Source: Fodinicurvata sediminis DSM 21159 (GTDB taxonomy: Bacteria > Pseudomonadota > Alphaproteobacteria > Kiloniellales > DSM-21159). Taken from it: DNA of 57,423 nt. Below the pieces are notes generated by a model that was not told the DNA's origin, did not search any database, and saw only the letters and a program-made list of their open reading frames with translations. The position numbers and the translations under genes were made by a program. Shown here piece after piece: positions 11,540 through 21,138 of the stretch (the first letter of the stretch is position 1; each line of letters opens with the position of its first letter). The stretch is from assembly GCF_000420625.1 (NCBI RefSeq), contig NZ_ATVH01000002.1, forward strand, positions 1-57,423, written 5' to 3'.

Positions 11540-12658
11540 TTATTCGGCAGCGGCCTGCTGCTTGCCTGCCTCGATCTCGGCGGCCTTCTTTTCCACCAGC
11601 TCGACCAGATGGTCAACAATGTCGCCATCCTTCAGGCGATGATCGGGCAGCCCCTGGATATAGACCTGGTGGGTGCCGCGCCCGCCACCTGTGAAACCGA
11701 TGTCGGTCATGGTGGCCTCACCCGGCCCATTCACGACGCAGCCGATCACCGAGACGGTCATGGGCGTGGTGATATGCGCCAGACGTTCCTCCAGCACCTC
11801 GACCGTCTTGATGACGTCGAACTGCTGGCGCGCACAAGAGGGGCAGGAAATGACGTTCACACCCCTGTGCCGCAGGTTCAGCGATTTCAGAAGCTCGAAG
11901 CCAACCTTCACTTCTTCGACGGGATCGGCCGACAGGGAGACACGCAGGGTGTCGCCTATGCCGGACCAGAGCAGCATGCCCAGCCCGACCGATGACTTGA
12001 CCGTGCCGCCGCGCAGGCCGCCCGCTTCGGTGATTCCGATATGCAGCGGCGCATCGGTTGCCTCGGCCAGCTGCTGATAGGCGGCGACGGCCAGGAAATT
12101 GTCCGAAGCCTTGCAGGAGATCTTGAACTCCAGGAAATCCTCGTCCTCCAGGGCCTTTGAATGATTGAGCGCGCTTTCCACCATCGCCTCGGGACAGGGC
12201 TCGCCATAGCGCTCCAGCAGCGAGCGCTCCAGCGACCCGGCATTGACGCCGATGCGAATGGAACAGCCATTATCACGTGCCGCACGCACGACCTCGCGCA
12301 CACGTTCCTGGGAGCCGATGTTTCCTGGATTGAATCGCAGGCAGGCGGCCCCATTCTCAGCCGCCTCGATCGCACGTTTGTAGTGGAAATGAATGTCGGC
12401 GACGATGGGCACCGTCACTTCCGGCACGATCTCGCTCAGGGCAGCGGAGGACTCCGCATCGGGACAGGACACACGCACGATATCCGCACCCGCCACTTCC
12501 AGCTGGCGGATCTGCTCGATCGTGGCCGCCACATCGGTCGTGGCCGTGTTCGTCATCGACTGCACGGTAATGGGCGCGTCACCGCCTACAGGCACATTGC
12601 CAACATGGATCTGTCGGGACTTGCGTCTATGTATATCGCGATAGGGCCGCACGCTCAT
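11540..12658 (-). CDS. ispG: 4-hydroxy-3-methylbut-2-enyl diphosphate synthase (flavodoxin)
   Basis: 372-residue iron-sulfur enzyme of the MEP isoprenoid pathway that converts methylerythritol cyclodiphosphate to HMBPP. The N-terminal TIM barrel starts at [19 protein letters not shown]. The C-terminal domain supplies the [4Fe-4S] ligands C272 and C275 (CPSC), C307 (GCVVNGPGE) and E314. It lies between the RodZ-like gene (120 bp upstream, nothing recognised in the gap) and hisS, an order seen in many Rhodospirillales. Confidence 0.98.
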   Translation of the reverse strand: MSVRPYRDIHRRKSRQIHVGNVPVGGDAPITVQSMTNTATTDVAATIEQIRQLEVAGADIVRVSCPDAESSAALSEIVPEVTVPIVADIHFHYKRAIEAAENGAACLRFNPGNIGSQERVREVVRAARDNGCSIRIGVNAGSLERSLLERYGEPCPEAMVESALNHSKALEDEDFLEFKISCKASDNFLAVAAYQQLAEATDAPLHIGITEAGGLRGGTVKSSVGLGMLLWSGIGDTLRVSLSADPVEEVKVGFELLKSLNLRHRGVNVISCPSCARQQFDVIKTVEVLEERLAHITTPMTVSVIGCVVNGPGEATMTDIGFTGGGRGTHQVYIQGLPDHRLKDGDIVDHLVELVEKKAAEIEAGKQQAAAE

Positions 12659-12778
12659 GATCGGCCGGCTCCCGTGGCTGTCAGGACAGAAGACATCATG
12701 CCTGCAAGATGCCCTTCTGCTGCACCAACTTCAAGGCCACCACCTCAGCAGGCGGTCAGGCCTCCAGGCAGGTCGCTC

Positions 12779-14104
12779 TCACTGCTGCAGGGCACCCGAC
12801 GATAACTGCTGCGGGTCCAATGGCACGTCCCTGCGCACCGTTCCCATGCCGCCCAGGGAGGGGATCGTGTCTCCATCCACACGAATATCCAGTCCCCCCG
12901 CATTTCCGGTCAGAAGGGTCATGCCCTCCTCGTCCGGAACCAGGTAGCTTTCGCCGGCCCGCAGGACACGGGTGAAGACCAATTCGCCACCGGCATCCCG
13001 GATCTGTACCCAGCTGTCCGATGTCGCTTCAAGGACGATCCGCGCGCCTTCATTGTCTTCACCGTAAACCCGGCCTGGCCCGGTTTCGGCTGGCGTGTCT
13101 TCATCTGTTTCTTCTTCGGATCCGGGAAGATCGGGGATCGTGCCGTCCGCCTCTTGCTCACTGCTCTCGGCTTCGACCTCCGCCGGGCTCGCTTCGTCCT
13201 CCGGCGTATCCGGTATGTCCTGACCCGTGCCAAGAGCGTTCGTTTCGTCCTGCGTTTCTGTTGTAAAGTCGTCTGTCTGCGTTTCGCTCGCCAGGTCAGC
13301 CGTCTCTGTGGTGTCCTGGGCCGGTTCCTGGGTCGCAGATTCTTCCCTATCGGCTTCGGTCAGGCTGTCAGGCGCCGGCGGCACTTCGCTTTCGCTATCT
13401 CCCGCCTCGTCCTGAGTGGCCGTGGCGGCCACATCGCGTTCCGTCCCACCCTCGACTGGCTCTTCGCTCTCGCTGGTCTCCGCACTCGGAGAGACATCGT
13501 TTTCGCCTTCAAGGCTCCCTTGAGCGCCATCGTCCATGCCATCTTCAAAATCCTGGGTCGTGGCCAACTCTTCCTCGCTGGAAACAGCACTGTCCACGCC
13601 GTCCTCAGCACCAAGCCCCTCCTCTTCGGAGACTCCCGGAAGCAATTCCACATAGGGCCGTCCCTGATCGTCCCAGAAATACCAGGCGCCATAGACAAGA
13701 GCGATCAACAGGACCGAGATCAGGACCAGGGCCACCCCGGGGATACGCCCTTCGGGCTTGGGGGCCGGGAAGCTGAGATTTTGCTCGGCTGCCGCCAGGT
13801 CGCGCACCTCGGCCTTGAAACGCTGGACCATGTCGTCGGAGTCGAGCCCCAGGTAGTCTGCATAGCTGCGCACGAAACCAATGGCATAGGTCGTGCCGGG
13901 AAGATCGTGGTAGCGCGCCTCCTCTATGGCCAACAGGTAGTCATAGCGGATGCGCAGTTCCTTGCTTACATCCCGCAGTTCAAGTTCCTGCGACTCACGC
14001 ACCTGCCTCAGTGTGTCGGAGACACCGGGTTCATAATACTGCCAACCGCCGTCGTCATATTCAGGATAAGCGGAAGGTCCTCGCATACCGTCGTTCTGCG
14101 CCAT
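12779..14104 (-). CDS. RodZ-like helix-turn-helix membrane protein with DUF4115 domain
   Basis: 441 residues. A cytoplasmic HTH_25 domain (about 30-95: VSDTLRQVRESQELEL, LRIRYDYLLAIEEA, LPGTTYAIGFVRSYADYLGLD) is followed by one membrane segment (121-144) and a periplasmic part. The periplasmic part consists of a very acidic, E/D/T/S-rich linker of about 190 residues and a C-terminal DUF4115 domain (about 345-425, DSWVQIRDAGGELVFTRVL). This is the architecture of RodZ, which links MreB to the elongasome. The linker is much longer and more acidic than in E. coli RodZ. The upstream position relative to ispG is the conserved rodZ-ispG neighbourhood. The function is inferred, so I give no symbol. 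Confidence 0.85.
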   Translation of the reverse strand: MAQNDGMRGPSAYPEYDDGGWQYYEPGVSDTLRQVRESQELELRDVSKELRIRYDYLLAIEEARYHDLPGTTYAIGFVRSYADYLGLDSDDMVQRFKAEVRDLAAAEQNLSFPAPKPEGRIPGVALVLISVLLIALVYGAWYFWDDQGRPYVELLPGVSEEEGLGAEDGVDSAVSSEEELATTQDFEDGMDDGAQGSLEGENDVSPSAETSESEEPVEGGTERDVAATATQDEAGDSESEVPPAPDSLTEADREESATQEPAQDTTETADLASETQTDDFTTETQDETNALGTGQDIPDTPEDEASPAEVEAESSEQEADGTIPDLPGSEEETDEDTPAETGPGRVYGEDNEGARIVLEATSDSWVQIRDAGGELVFTRVLRAGESYLVPDEEGMTLLTGNAGGLDIRVDGDTIPSLGGMGTVRRDVPLDPQQLSSGALQQ

Positions 14105-14274
14105 GAGTGCTTATTGCAACCGCATCTTTCGGAGACAGACGGGATGCCCGCCTCGCATAGGTTCAAAGAGGCCGGCCGGGGCAGTTTTCCAAATGTCCCG
14201 GTCAGATAAGTCACGTCTCTTCAGTCTGCCTTTTAACAAATACCTGCAGTGAACAGCAAATGCCTTAATCATAG

Positions 14275-14301
14275 TGAAATACCATCAGATTGAAATACCA
14301 T
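14275..14301. repeat. 11-bp direct repeat at the ptsP stop codon
   Basis: TGAAATACCAT occurs at 14275-14285 and again at 14291-14301, spaced by 5 bp and straddling the ptsP stop codon (14285-14287). The repeat is exact. No function can be assigned; a slippage duplication is as likely as a binding site. Confidence 0.6.
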
Positions 14302-16558
14302 GGTCTATGGCATAGCCGCGCAGCAATTCGCGCACGCTGTGATCAGGTCGCTGGATCAGCTCGTCGACGAAATTCTCCAATTCACAAAGATCCAGGCTGC
14401 GGATCATGGTTCGGATCTGCCCGACGGCAGCCGGCGGCATGGACAGGATACGAAATCCGCAACCCAACGCCGCCAGGGCTTCCAGCGGGTGGCCCGCCAT
14501 TTCGCCGCAGAGCGAGACCTGTGCCCCAGCCGCGTGGGCCTGCTGCATCAGACTTCTCATGAAATTCAGGGCCGGCGGAGACAGCACATCGTAACGCCGG
14601 GCCAGGCGCGGATTGCCGCGGTCGCTGGCAAAGAAGAACTGGAACAGGTCGTTGCTGCCCACCGAAACGAAGTCGCTGCGCGCAAACAATGCCGGCAGCT
14701 GCCAGACCAGGGCTGGAACCTCCAGCATGGCGCCCACCTCCAGGCGCGACGGTTCGCGGCCCCCTTCTTTCAGGTGCCGCTCCATCTCTCGGTCCAGCAG
14801 GTTGCGCGCACGGGTCAACTCGCTGACGTCACTGACCATCGGGAACATCAGCCGCAAATGCCGATTCTCGGCCGCGCGCAACAGCGCACGCAACTGGCGC
14901 CGCAGCATGGCCGGCCGGTCCAGGCCAATCCGAATGGCGCGCCATCCCATGACAGGGTTCTCGTCCGGCGTGCCGCTCCAATAGGGCAGCGCCTTGTCAC
15001 CACCGATATCCAGCGTGCGAAAGGTAACCGGCTTGTCCTCGGCCAGGCTCAGCACCCGGTCATAGAAATCCACCTGGGTGGGCACATCGGGGAAGGCCTC
15101 ACGCACCATGAAGGGCACCTCGGTGCGGTAGAGGCCGATGCCTTCGGCGCCGCAATCATGCGCCTGGGAAATGTCCATCAACAGGCCCGCATTGACCATA
15201 AGGCTGATCCGCCGCCCATCCCGGGTTTCCGGTGGCAGATCCCGGTTGCTGGCGAAGGCGGCGCGACGCTGGTCGCGCACCTCGATCGCATCGGCAAAAT
15301 GTTCGCGCACACTCAAGCGCGGGCGCAGAAGGACCTGGCCATGATCGCCGTCCACGATCATGAAATCGCCCGCCCGCACCAGCTTCAGCAGATCCGGACA
15401 GCGCCCCAGCATGGGGATCCCCATGGCACGCGCCACGATCGCAACGTGGGCCGTCGGGCCGCCATCCTCGAGCACCACGCCCTTCAAGCGCTGCGGATCA
15501 TAGTCAAGCAGTTCCGCCGGCCCCAGCGTGCGCGCCACCAGGATCATTTCCTCGGGCAGGTCGCCCGCCTCGGCCGAGCCCTCGGCCCCCAGCAGGTGGT
15601 GCAGCAGGCGGTTGCCGAGATCCTCCATGTCCGCATAACGCTCGCGGATATAAGGATCGCGCACCTTCGACATGCGCGTACGCATGTCCTTCTGTACGCG
15701 CTGGACGGCCGCCTCGGCGGTCAGGCCGCCACGTACGGCCTCGCGTAGGCGCTCGATCCAGCCGCGATCGGCGGCGAACATGCGATAGGTTTCCAGCACC
15801 TCCCGGTGTTCCCCGGATTCCGCCAGCTCACTGCGCTCGAGCAAGTTGTCCAGCGCTCCCAGCATCTCATGCAGGGAGCGATCGAGGCGTTCGAGTTCGC
15901 TGTTCACATCCTCGGCCACGACCTGCTTGATGACGATACCGCGCTCGTGGGGCACGGCCTCGCCCATGGCCACCCCCTCGTGCAGCGCGATTCCGCTCAG
16001 GCGCAGGGGCAGGCTGGTGGTGCTGTCGGTATGCCGCTCCTCATCCTCTCCGATCAGGCCGGCGGCCCCGATCAACTCGACCAGCACCATGGCGACGATC
16101 TCGAGAGTTTCGATCTCGTCTTCTGTATAGCTGCGCCGTGTCTTGTTCTGCACCGCCAGTACGCCGATGACGCGGCCCTCACGCAGGAGGGGCACGCCCA
16201 GCATGGAGTGATAGACTTCCTCGCCGGTCTCGGGGCGGTAGGCAAAGTTGGGATGTTCCTGGGCATCCGGAAGAGACAGGGCACGCCCCGTCAAGGCGAC
16301 CTCGCCGACAATGCCCTCACCCATGCGCAGGCGTGTGCGGTGAACAGCTTCGGGACGCAGTCCCCAGGTGGCAAACAGCTCCAGAACCTCGCCGGCCCGC
16401 ATCACGTAGAGCGAACAGACCTCGGCCACCATGTCGCTGGCGATCAGGCGCACGAGCCTGTCCAGGCGGTCCTGCCAATGGCCGCCGCTCTGCATGAGAT
16501 CGCGCACCTGCCGCAACAGTCTGCGCGAACCTCCCCAACCGGTTGACTGCGGTGGCAT
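14285..16558 (-). CDS. ptsP: Phosphoenolpyruvate-protein phosphotransferase PtsP (EI-Ntr)
   Basis: 757-residue first enzyme of the nitrogen PTS. It autophosphorylates from PEP and passes phosphate to NPr and EIIA-Ntr, a regulatory rather than sugar-transporting relay. An N-terminal GAF domain (about 25-165), the glutamine/alpha-ketoglutarate sensor of PtsP, separates it from sugar EI. The PTS EI part follows: HPr-binding helices (about 185-330), the phosphohistidine motif GGPTAHVAIVAR with H371, and the PEP-binding barrel ending in SLCGEMAGHP, which holds the catalytic cysteine. Directly upstream is lysC, a pairing conserved in alphaproteobacteria, with 55 bp between them. Confidence 0.96.
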   Translation of the reverse strand: MPPQSTGWGGSRRLLRQVRDLMQSGGHWQDRLDRLVRLIASDMVAEVCSLYVMRAGEVLELFATWGLRPEAVHRTRLRMGEGIVGEVALTGRALSLPDAQEHPNFAYRPETGEEVYHSMLGVPLLREGRVIGVLAVQNKTRRSYTEDEIETLEIVAMVLVELIGAAGLIGEDEERHTDSTTSLPLRLSGIALHEGVAMGEAVPHERGIVIKQVVAEDVNSELERLDRSLHEMLGALDNLLERSELAESGEHREVLETYRMFAADRGWIERLREAVRGGLTAEAAVQRVQKDMRTRMSKVRDPYIRERYADMEDLGNRLLHHLLGAEGSAEAGDLPEEMILVARTLGPAELLDYDPQRLKGVVLEDGGPTAHVAIVARAMGIPMLGRCPDLLKLVRAGDFMIVDGDHGQVLLRPRLSVREHFADAIEVRDQRRAAFASNRDLPPETRDGRRISLMVNAGLLMDISQAHDCGAEGIGLYRTEVPFMVREAFPDVPTQVDFYDRVLSLAEDKPVTFRTLDIGGDKALPYWSGTPDENPVMGWRAIRIGLDRPAMLRRQLRALLRAAENRHLRLMFPMVSDVSELTRARNLLDREMERHLKEGGREPSRLEVGAMLEVPALVWQLPALFARSDFVSVGSNDLFQFFFASDRGNPRLARRYDVLSPPALNFMRSLMQQAHAAGAQVSLCGEMAGHPLEALAALGCGFRILSMPPAAVGQIRTMIRSLDLCELENFVDELIQRPDHSVRELLRGYAIDHGISI

Positions 16559-16613
16559 CGATCCGACTCCCGCTTTTCCGGCCAGACTCTACCTGCTTTG
16601 AAGGCTTAGGGCC

Positions 16614-17837
16614 TCAGGTTACGTCGAGGCCATAAGCTGTGTGCAGGCTGCGCAAGGCCAGCTCAAGATACGCCTCGTCGATCAGGACACTGATCTTGAT
16701 CTCGGAGGTGGTGATCACCTGTATGTTGATGCCCCGCGAGGCCAATGCCTGGAACATCTGCTGCGCCACGCCTGTATGGCTGCGCATCCCGACACCGATC
16801 ACGGACACCTTCACGACACCTTCCTCGGCCACCAGATCGGCGAAGCCCAGGTCCTCGCGGTTGCTTTCCAGGACCTGGACCGTCCGGTCCAGGTCTGTGC
16901 GGCCAACCGTGAAGGTCATGTCGGTGGTCTTCGTATCCGGCGATATGTTCTGGACAATCATATCAACATTGATGGCCGAGTCGGCCAGAGGGCCGAAGAT
17001 CGACGCCGCGACACCGGGGCGGTCCGGGACGTTGCGCAAGGTGATCTTTGCCTCGTCCCGGCTATAGGTTACTCCGCTGACTACTGCCTTTTCCACGATC
17101 TCTTCCTCATCTACCACCAGCGTACCGGGTTTGTCCTCGAAGGTGGAGCGCACCTGAACGGGGACATGATATTTCATGGCCATCTCGACGGACCGGGTCT
17201 GCAGCACCTTGGCGCCCTGGGATGCCATTTCCAGCATCTCTTCATAGGTCACCTTGTCCAGCTTGCGGGCACCTTTCACGATGCGCGGGTCGCTGGTGTA
17301 CACCCCATCGACATCCGTATAGATATCACAGCGATCGGCCTTCAGGGCCGCGGCCAACGCCACGGCAGAGGTGTCGGAACCGCCGCGTCCCAGGGTAGTA
17401 ATGCGATTGCGGCTCGGCTCCAATCCCTGGAAACCCGCGACCACGGCAACCTCGCCGCTCTCCAACCGGCGCTGCAATTCCTCTCCTTGTATCTCGACAA
17501 TGCGCGCAGAACCATGAGCCTCGTCCGTGATCACGGGGATCTGCCAGCCCTGCCAGGATCGCGCGGCTATTCCCATGTCCTGCAGGATAATGGACAGCAG
17601 GCCGGCCGTGACGTTCTCTCCCGACGAGACAATCGCATCATACTCGCGCAGATCATACAAACGGGCGGCCGAACGCGTATGTTCCACCAGCTGGTTGGTC
17701 ACACCAGCCATGGCCGAAACCACCACGGCAACCGCGTTGCCGGCGTCGACCTCGCGCTTCACCCGTCCGGCAACATGCCTTATTTTATCGATGTCGGCGA
17801 CCGAGGTGCCGCCGAATTTCATGACGATGCAAGCCAT
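16614..17837 (-). CDS. lysC: Aspartate kinase
   Basis: Phosphorylates aspartate at the entry to lysine, threonine, methionine and diaminopimelate synthesis. The kinase domain begins at MACIVMKFGGTSVAD and contains VVVSAMAGVTNQL and the TLGRGGSDTSAVALA loop. Two ACT domains in the last 150 residues (VTYSRDEAKITLRNVPDRPGVA; VSVIGVGMRSHTGVA) indicate feedback control by amino acids. I start it at the ATG giving MACIVMKFGG (407 residues), as in relatives; an in-frame GTG at 17846 would add three residues and has AAGG only 3 nt upstream. Transcribed with ptsP and divergent from ubiG. Confidence 0.97.
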   Translation of the reverse strand: MACIVMKFGGTSVADIDKIRHVAGRVKREVDAGNAVAVVVSAMAGVTNQLVEHTRSAARLYDLREYDAIVSSGENVTAGLLSIILQDMGIAARSWQGWQIPVITDEAHGSARIVEIQGEELQRRLESGEVAVVAGFQGLEPSRNRITTLGRGGSDTSAVALAAALKADRCDIYTDVDGVYTSDPRIVKGARKLDKVTYEEMLEMASQGAKVLQTRSVEMAMKYHVPVQVRSTFEDKPGTLVVDEEEIVEKAVVSGVTYSRDEAKITLRNVPDRPGVAASIFGPLADSAINVDMIVQNISPDTKTTDMTFTVGRTDLDRTVQVLESNREDLGFADLVAEEGVVKVSVIGVGMRSHTGVAQQMFQALASRGINIQVITTSEIKISVLIDEAYLELALRSLHTAYGLDVT

Positions 17838-17974
17838 CGTGTTCACTAACCTTGTCGGGAAGAAAACCGTCAGTACCGGTCAACCATGCGGTTGCCGAGC
17901 GGACACGCGCTATCCATACTTGATCCGCATAACCGCACGCAAGCGCACACGCAGATTCTTCTCCGGAGCCAGTC

Positions 17975-18727
17975 ATGAGCAGGGGCCATTCCAGTTCGAC
18001 CGTCGATCCCTCCGAGATCGACAAGTTCTCCGCCATGGCGGAGGCCTGGTGGGACGAGCAGGGCGATTTCGCCCCGCTCCATCGCCAGAACCCGACGCGT
18101 CTGTCCTACATTCGCGAACAGGCTTGCACGCACTTCCAGCGTGACCCCAGAGAACTCACACCCCTGAAGGGCCTGCGGGTCCTGGACATCGGCTGCGGCG
18201 GCGGCCTGCTGTGCGAACCGCTGGCTCGTCTGGGAGCGCAGGTGACCGGCATCGATGCGTCCGAAAAGAACATCGCCGTGGCACGCCTTCACGCCGAACA
18301 ATGCGGGCTGGAGATCGATTACCGCTGCATCGCTGCCGAAAACCTGGCGGAGACCGGAGAGGTCTTCGACATTGTCCTGGCCATGGAGATCGTCGAACAT
18401 GTGGCCGACGTGCCGGCCTTTCTCGATGCCTGCGCCAGTCTGCTGGACAAGGACGGTGCCTTTTTCCTCTCGACCCTCAATCGTACGACCAAGTCCTTCA
18501 TGCTGGCGATCGTCGGTGCGGAATACCTGCTGCGCTGGCTGCCGCGTGGCACCCATGACTGGAAGCGTTTCCTGCGCCCTTCGGAAGTAACACGGCAACT
18601 GCGTCAATCGAACATGGAAGTCCGGGACCTGGCCGGCATGGTCTACAACCCGTTGAACGACAGCTGGCGCCTTTCGCGGCGCGACCTTGAGGTCAACTAC
18701 CTGCTTTATGGCCAGAAGCTGCGCTGA
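17975..18727 (+). CDS. ubiG: Ubiquinone biosynthesis O-methyltransferase UbiG
   Basis: 250-residue SAM methyltransferase for both O-methylations of the ubiquinone ring. The family signature is clear: SEIDKFSAMAEAWWDEQGDFAPLH near the N-terminus, the SAM loop LDIGCGGGLLCEPLARLG, the EMLNFT-region equivalent AMEIVEHVADV, and the C-terminal GTHDWKRF and LSRRDLEVNYL. The start ATG has GGAG about 8 nt upstream. It diverges from lysC with about 137 bp between starts and converges on the DUF1178 gene 12 bp later. Confidence 0.97.
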   Translation: MSRGHSSSTVDPSEIDKFSAMAEAWWDEQGDFAPLHRQNPTRLSYIREQACTHFQRDPRELTPLKGLRVLDIGCGGGLLCEPLARLGAQVTGIDASEKNIAVARLHAEQCGLEIDYRCIAAENLAETGEVFDIVLAMEIVEHVADVPAFLDACASLLDKDGAFFLSTLNRTTKSFMLAIVGAEYLLRWLPRGTHDWKRFLRPSEVTRQLRQSNMEVRDLAGMVYNPLNDSWRLSRRDLEVNYLLYGQKLR

Positions 18728-18739
18728 CGGCGCAAAGTC

Positions 18740-19252
18740 TCACGCATCCTCACGGGAAACCCAGGGCACACGGGCGAAAGGAACACCCTCTTCTTCCAGT
18801 TCCTCGGCCTCCTCGGGCGTGGTTTCTCCATAGATATTGCGCTCGGGCGCTTCCTCGTTGTGGATGCGCCGGGCCTCTTCGGCAAAGGATGAACCCACGT
18901 AGTCGCTGTTCGCCTCAACGTACTGGCGCAGGCTTCGCAGTGCCTGGCGCACCTCGGCCTCACTGGGCGGCTTCTGCTGAAGTTCCTGAGCCCCCTCAGG
19001 GGCAGGAGTCGCCGGTTCCCCAGTCTTCTCTGCAGGCACCTGCTGCCCTTCGGCCTCGGGCGCTTCCGTCACGGGTTCCTCGCTGCCGCCCTTGGACAGA
19101 CGCGGTGCCATGATCGCCTTCTCCACCTTCTGCGAGCCGCACTGCGGACACACCACAACGCCTTCGGACACCTGTTGGTCATAGGCGGAACTGTCGCGAA
19201 ACCAGACATCGAATTGATGCGCTTGCTCGCATCTGAGAGAGTAGAGAATCAT
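18740..19252 (-). CDS. DUF1178 family protein
   Basis: 170 residues, opening with the family signature MILYSLRCEQAHQFDVWFRD and a four-cysteine region (C8 plus the CPQCGS knuckle) that may bind zinc. The middle is a low-complexity E/P/A-rich linker. The C-terminus has the helix LRSLRQYVEANSDYVGSSF, then AEEARRIHNEEAPERNIYGE and ATPEEAEELEEEGVPF-like sequence, all typical of the family. The function is unknown. In alphaproteobacteria it is almost always found beside a nitrilase-family gene, grxC and comF, as here. Confidence 0.93.
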   Translation of the reverse strand: MILYSLRCEQAHQFDVWFRDSSAYDQQVSEGVVVCPQCGSQKVEKAIMAPRLSKGGSEEPVTEAPEAEGQQVPAEKTGEPATPAPEGAQELQQKPPSEAEVRQALRSLRQYVEANSDYVGSSFAEEARRIHNEEAPERNIYGETTPEEAEELEEEGVPFARVPWVSREDA

Positions 19253-19303
19253 GCTCCTGGCCTTGTCAGGCAGACTGTTACTGCTTCACTAGATGGCATC
19301 CGA

Positions 19304-19852
19304 ATGAACACAAGTAAAGCCTCGCACTGCAACCCCGACCAGCCGGCATCCGCCTGGGTCTGCCGTTTTGCGTACCTGGCGCCGGAGAGCCGTCCCATCC
19401 TGGACATTGCGGCTGGGGCCGGCCGGCATACGCGCTATTTCCTGGGACGTGGCCACCCCGTCGTGGCTGTGGACCGCGACGTCCGCGCACTGCGCGACCT
19501 GGAGGACAGGCCGGGGCTTTCCATTTTCGAAGCCGACCTCGAACAGGATGCGCCGCCTCCCTTCGCAGGACGCGGCTTCGGTGCGGTGGTGGTCACGAAC
19601 TATCTGCACCGACCACTCCTGCCAGCGCTTCTGGAAGCCGTCGAGCCCGGCGGCCTGCTGATCTATGAAACCTTTGCCAAGGGGAATGAACGCTTTGGCA
19701 AGCCTTCCAGCCCGGACCACCTGTTGAATCCCGGCGAACTTCTGCAGGCCTTTGCCGGTCGCTTGCGCATCCTGGCCTACGAGGATCTCGAATTCGAACA
19801 GCCGCGACCCGCCTGCATCCAGCGCATTGTCGCCCGCCGTGAAGGCATCTGA
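19304..19852 (+). CDS. Small class I SAM-dependent methyltransferase
   Basis: 182 residues from the ATG at 19304. The frame is open further upstream, but that part overlaps the divergent DUF1178 gene and is not family-like. Motif I is ILDIAAGAGRHTRYFL, and an acidic residue ends strand 2 (VAVDRD). FGAVVVTNYLHRPLLPAL and PGGLLIYETFAKGNERFG are typical of TehB-like/UPF methyltransferases. The substrate is unknown. The FGKPSSPDHLLNPGEL segment recurs in proteobacterial relatives annotated only as methyltransferases. Confidence 0.88.
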   Translation: MNTSKASHCNPDQPASAWVCRFAYLAPESRPILDIAAGAGRHTRYFLGRGHPVVAVDRDVRALRDLEDRPGLSIFEADLEQDAPPPFAGRGFGAVVVTNYLHRPLLPALLEAVEPGGLLIYETFAKGNERFGKPSSPDHLLNPGELLQAFAGRLRILAYEDLEFEQPRPACIQRIVARREGI

Positions 19853-19870
19853 ATTCGCGTCCGGAGTCTT

Positions 19871-20746
19871 TCAGGCTGCTGGGCCGGAAAATTCACTTTC
19901 GTAACTCAACGCCGGCACCATCCCGCGCGCCTTGGACACCTCGGCCGGATCGATTTCGGCCACCACGACGCCTGGCTCAGGGCCCGCATCCGCCAGCACC
20001 TCGCCCCAGGGCGCCACGATCAGGGCATGACCGTAGGTCTCGCGATTCTCGGCATGGGTCCCGCATTGCGCCGGCGCCAGCACGAAACACCCCGTCTCGA
20101 TCGCCCGCGCCCGCAACAGCACATGCCAGTGCGCCTGGCCTGTGAAGCGCGTAAACGCGGCCGGCACGGAGATGAAATCGGCACCGGCGCGGGCCAATCC
20201 GCGATAGAGGTTGGCGAAGCGAACGTCATAACAGACGCTCATCCCCAGCCTGCCCCAGGGAAGTTCGGCCGTGACGGCCTCCCTACCGGGGCGGAAGGTG
20301 CGCGACTCGCGATAGGTCTGACCATCCGGAATATCCACGTCGAACATGTGGATCTTGTCATAGCGTGCCGCGATTTCACCGCCGGGACTCAGCAGAATCG
20401 AACGATTGGCCACGCGTTCCGGCGGGCCAGCAGCCGCTTCCTCAGCGCTGCGTGGATCTATTGTCAGGGATCCCAGCAACAGCCAGATATCCAGTTCCCT
20501 TGCCAGGCTGGCAAAGGCATTCAGGGCGGGATGGCCTTCCTCGGGCAAGGCATTCGCCAGAATGTTCCTGTGGCCGGGAATCATGAAACTGGTGTTCTCC
20601 GGTGTCAGGACGAAGTCCGCCCCCTGCTCGGCCGCCTTGCGGATCAAGACCGAGGCCTGGTCGATGTTGTCCTGCAAGTCCGTGCCGGCGGTCATCTGGA
20701 TGCAGCCGGCCTTGAAGGGGGCTCCTCCCCCGGCTGGGGTCGTCAT
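19871..20746 (-). CDS. Carbon-nitrogen hydrolase, Nit1-like (possible deaminated glutathione amidase)
   Basis: 291-residue nitrilase-superfamily amidase with the full triad: E50 (TPENTSF), K131 (RYDKIHMFDVDIP) and C172 (GMSVCYDVRF). The KIHMFDVDIPDGQTYRES segment and CYDVRFANLYRGLA are characteristic of the Nit1/NitFhit branch, whose known activity is removal of deaminated glutathione made by transaminases. This reaction is inferred from the branch, not proven. Its start overlaps the end of grxC by 4 nt, so it is coupled to a glutathione-dependent protein, consistent with the idea. Confidence 0.9.
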   Translation of the reverse strand: MTTPAGGGAPFKAGCIQMTAGTDLQDNIDQASVLIRKAAEQGADFVLTPENTSFMIPGHRNILANALPEEGHPALNAFASLARELDIWLLLGSLTIDPRSAEEAAAGPPERVANRSILLSPGGEIAARYDKIHMFDVDIPDGQTYRESRTFRPGREAVTAELPWGRLGMSVCYDVRFANLYRGLARAGADFISVPAAFTRFTGQAHWHVLLRARAIETGCFVLAPAQCGTHAENRETYGHALIVAPWGEVLADAGPEPGVVVAEIDPAEVSKARGMVPALSYESEFSGPAA

Positions 20747-21012
20747 TCCTCGGCCTGTCCTTCCAGAAGCGGATCCAGCCGGCCCGCCGCCTCCAGCGCA
20801 TAAAGCTCGTCACAGCCGCCGACATGAAGGCCATCGATAAAGATCTGTGGCACGCTGGACTTGCCGCCGGCACGTTCTGTCATTTCCACGCGCCGCCGGG
20901 GTGCCGAGAAGACATCGATCTCCTCATAGCGCGCCCCCTTGCTGTCCAGGAGTTTCTTGGCCCTGTAACAATAGGGGCACATGAATGAAGAATAGATCTC
21001 GATCTCTGCCAT
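20743..21012 (-). CDS. grxC: Glutaredoxin 3
   Basis: 89-residue dithiol glutaredoxin with the CPYC active site at 12-15 (SFMCPYCYRAK). The cis-proline region is SSVPQIFIDGLHVGGCDEL, followed by the GG-CDEL glutathione-binding turn. It reduces disulfides and glutathione mixed disulfides in the cytoplasm. It is followed by the nitrilase gene with a 4-nt overlap and preceded by comF about 125 bp upstream. Confidence 0.96.
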   Translation of the reverse strand: MAEIEIYSSFMCPYCYRAKKLLDSKGARYEEIDVFSAPRRRVEMTERAGGKSSVPQIFIDGLHVGGCDELYALEAAGRLDPLLEGQAEE

Positions 21013-21138
21013 CTGTCCGCCTTACCCTTGCATCCGGTCACATCTAATCCTGTCCTGGCCCGTCTCAAGAGACAGACAACGACATCGCCATGATGCCCGT
21101 TCCATGACAGTGAAAAAAGTCCTGTCGTGCACCTTGCC

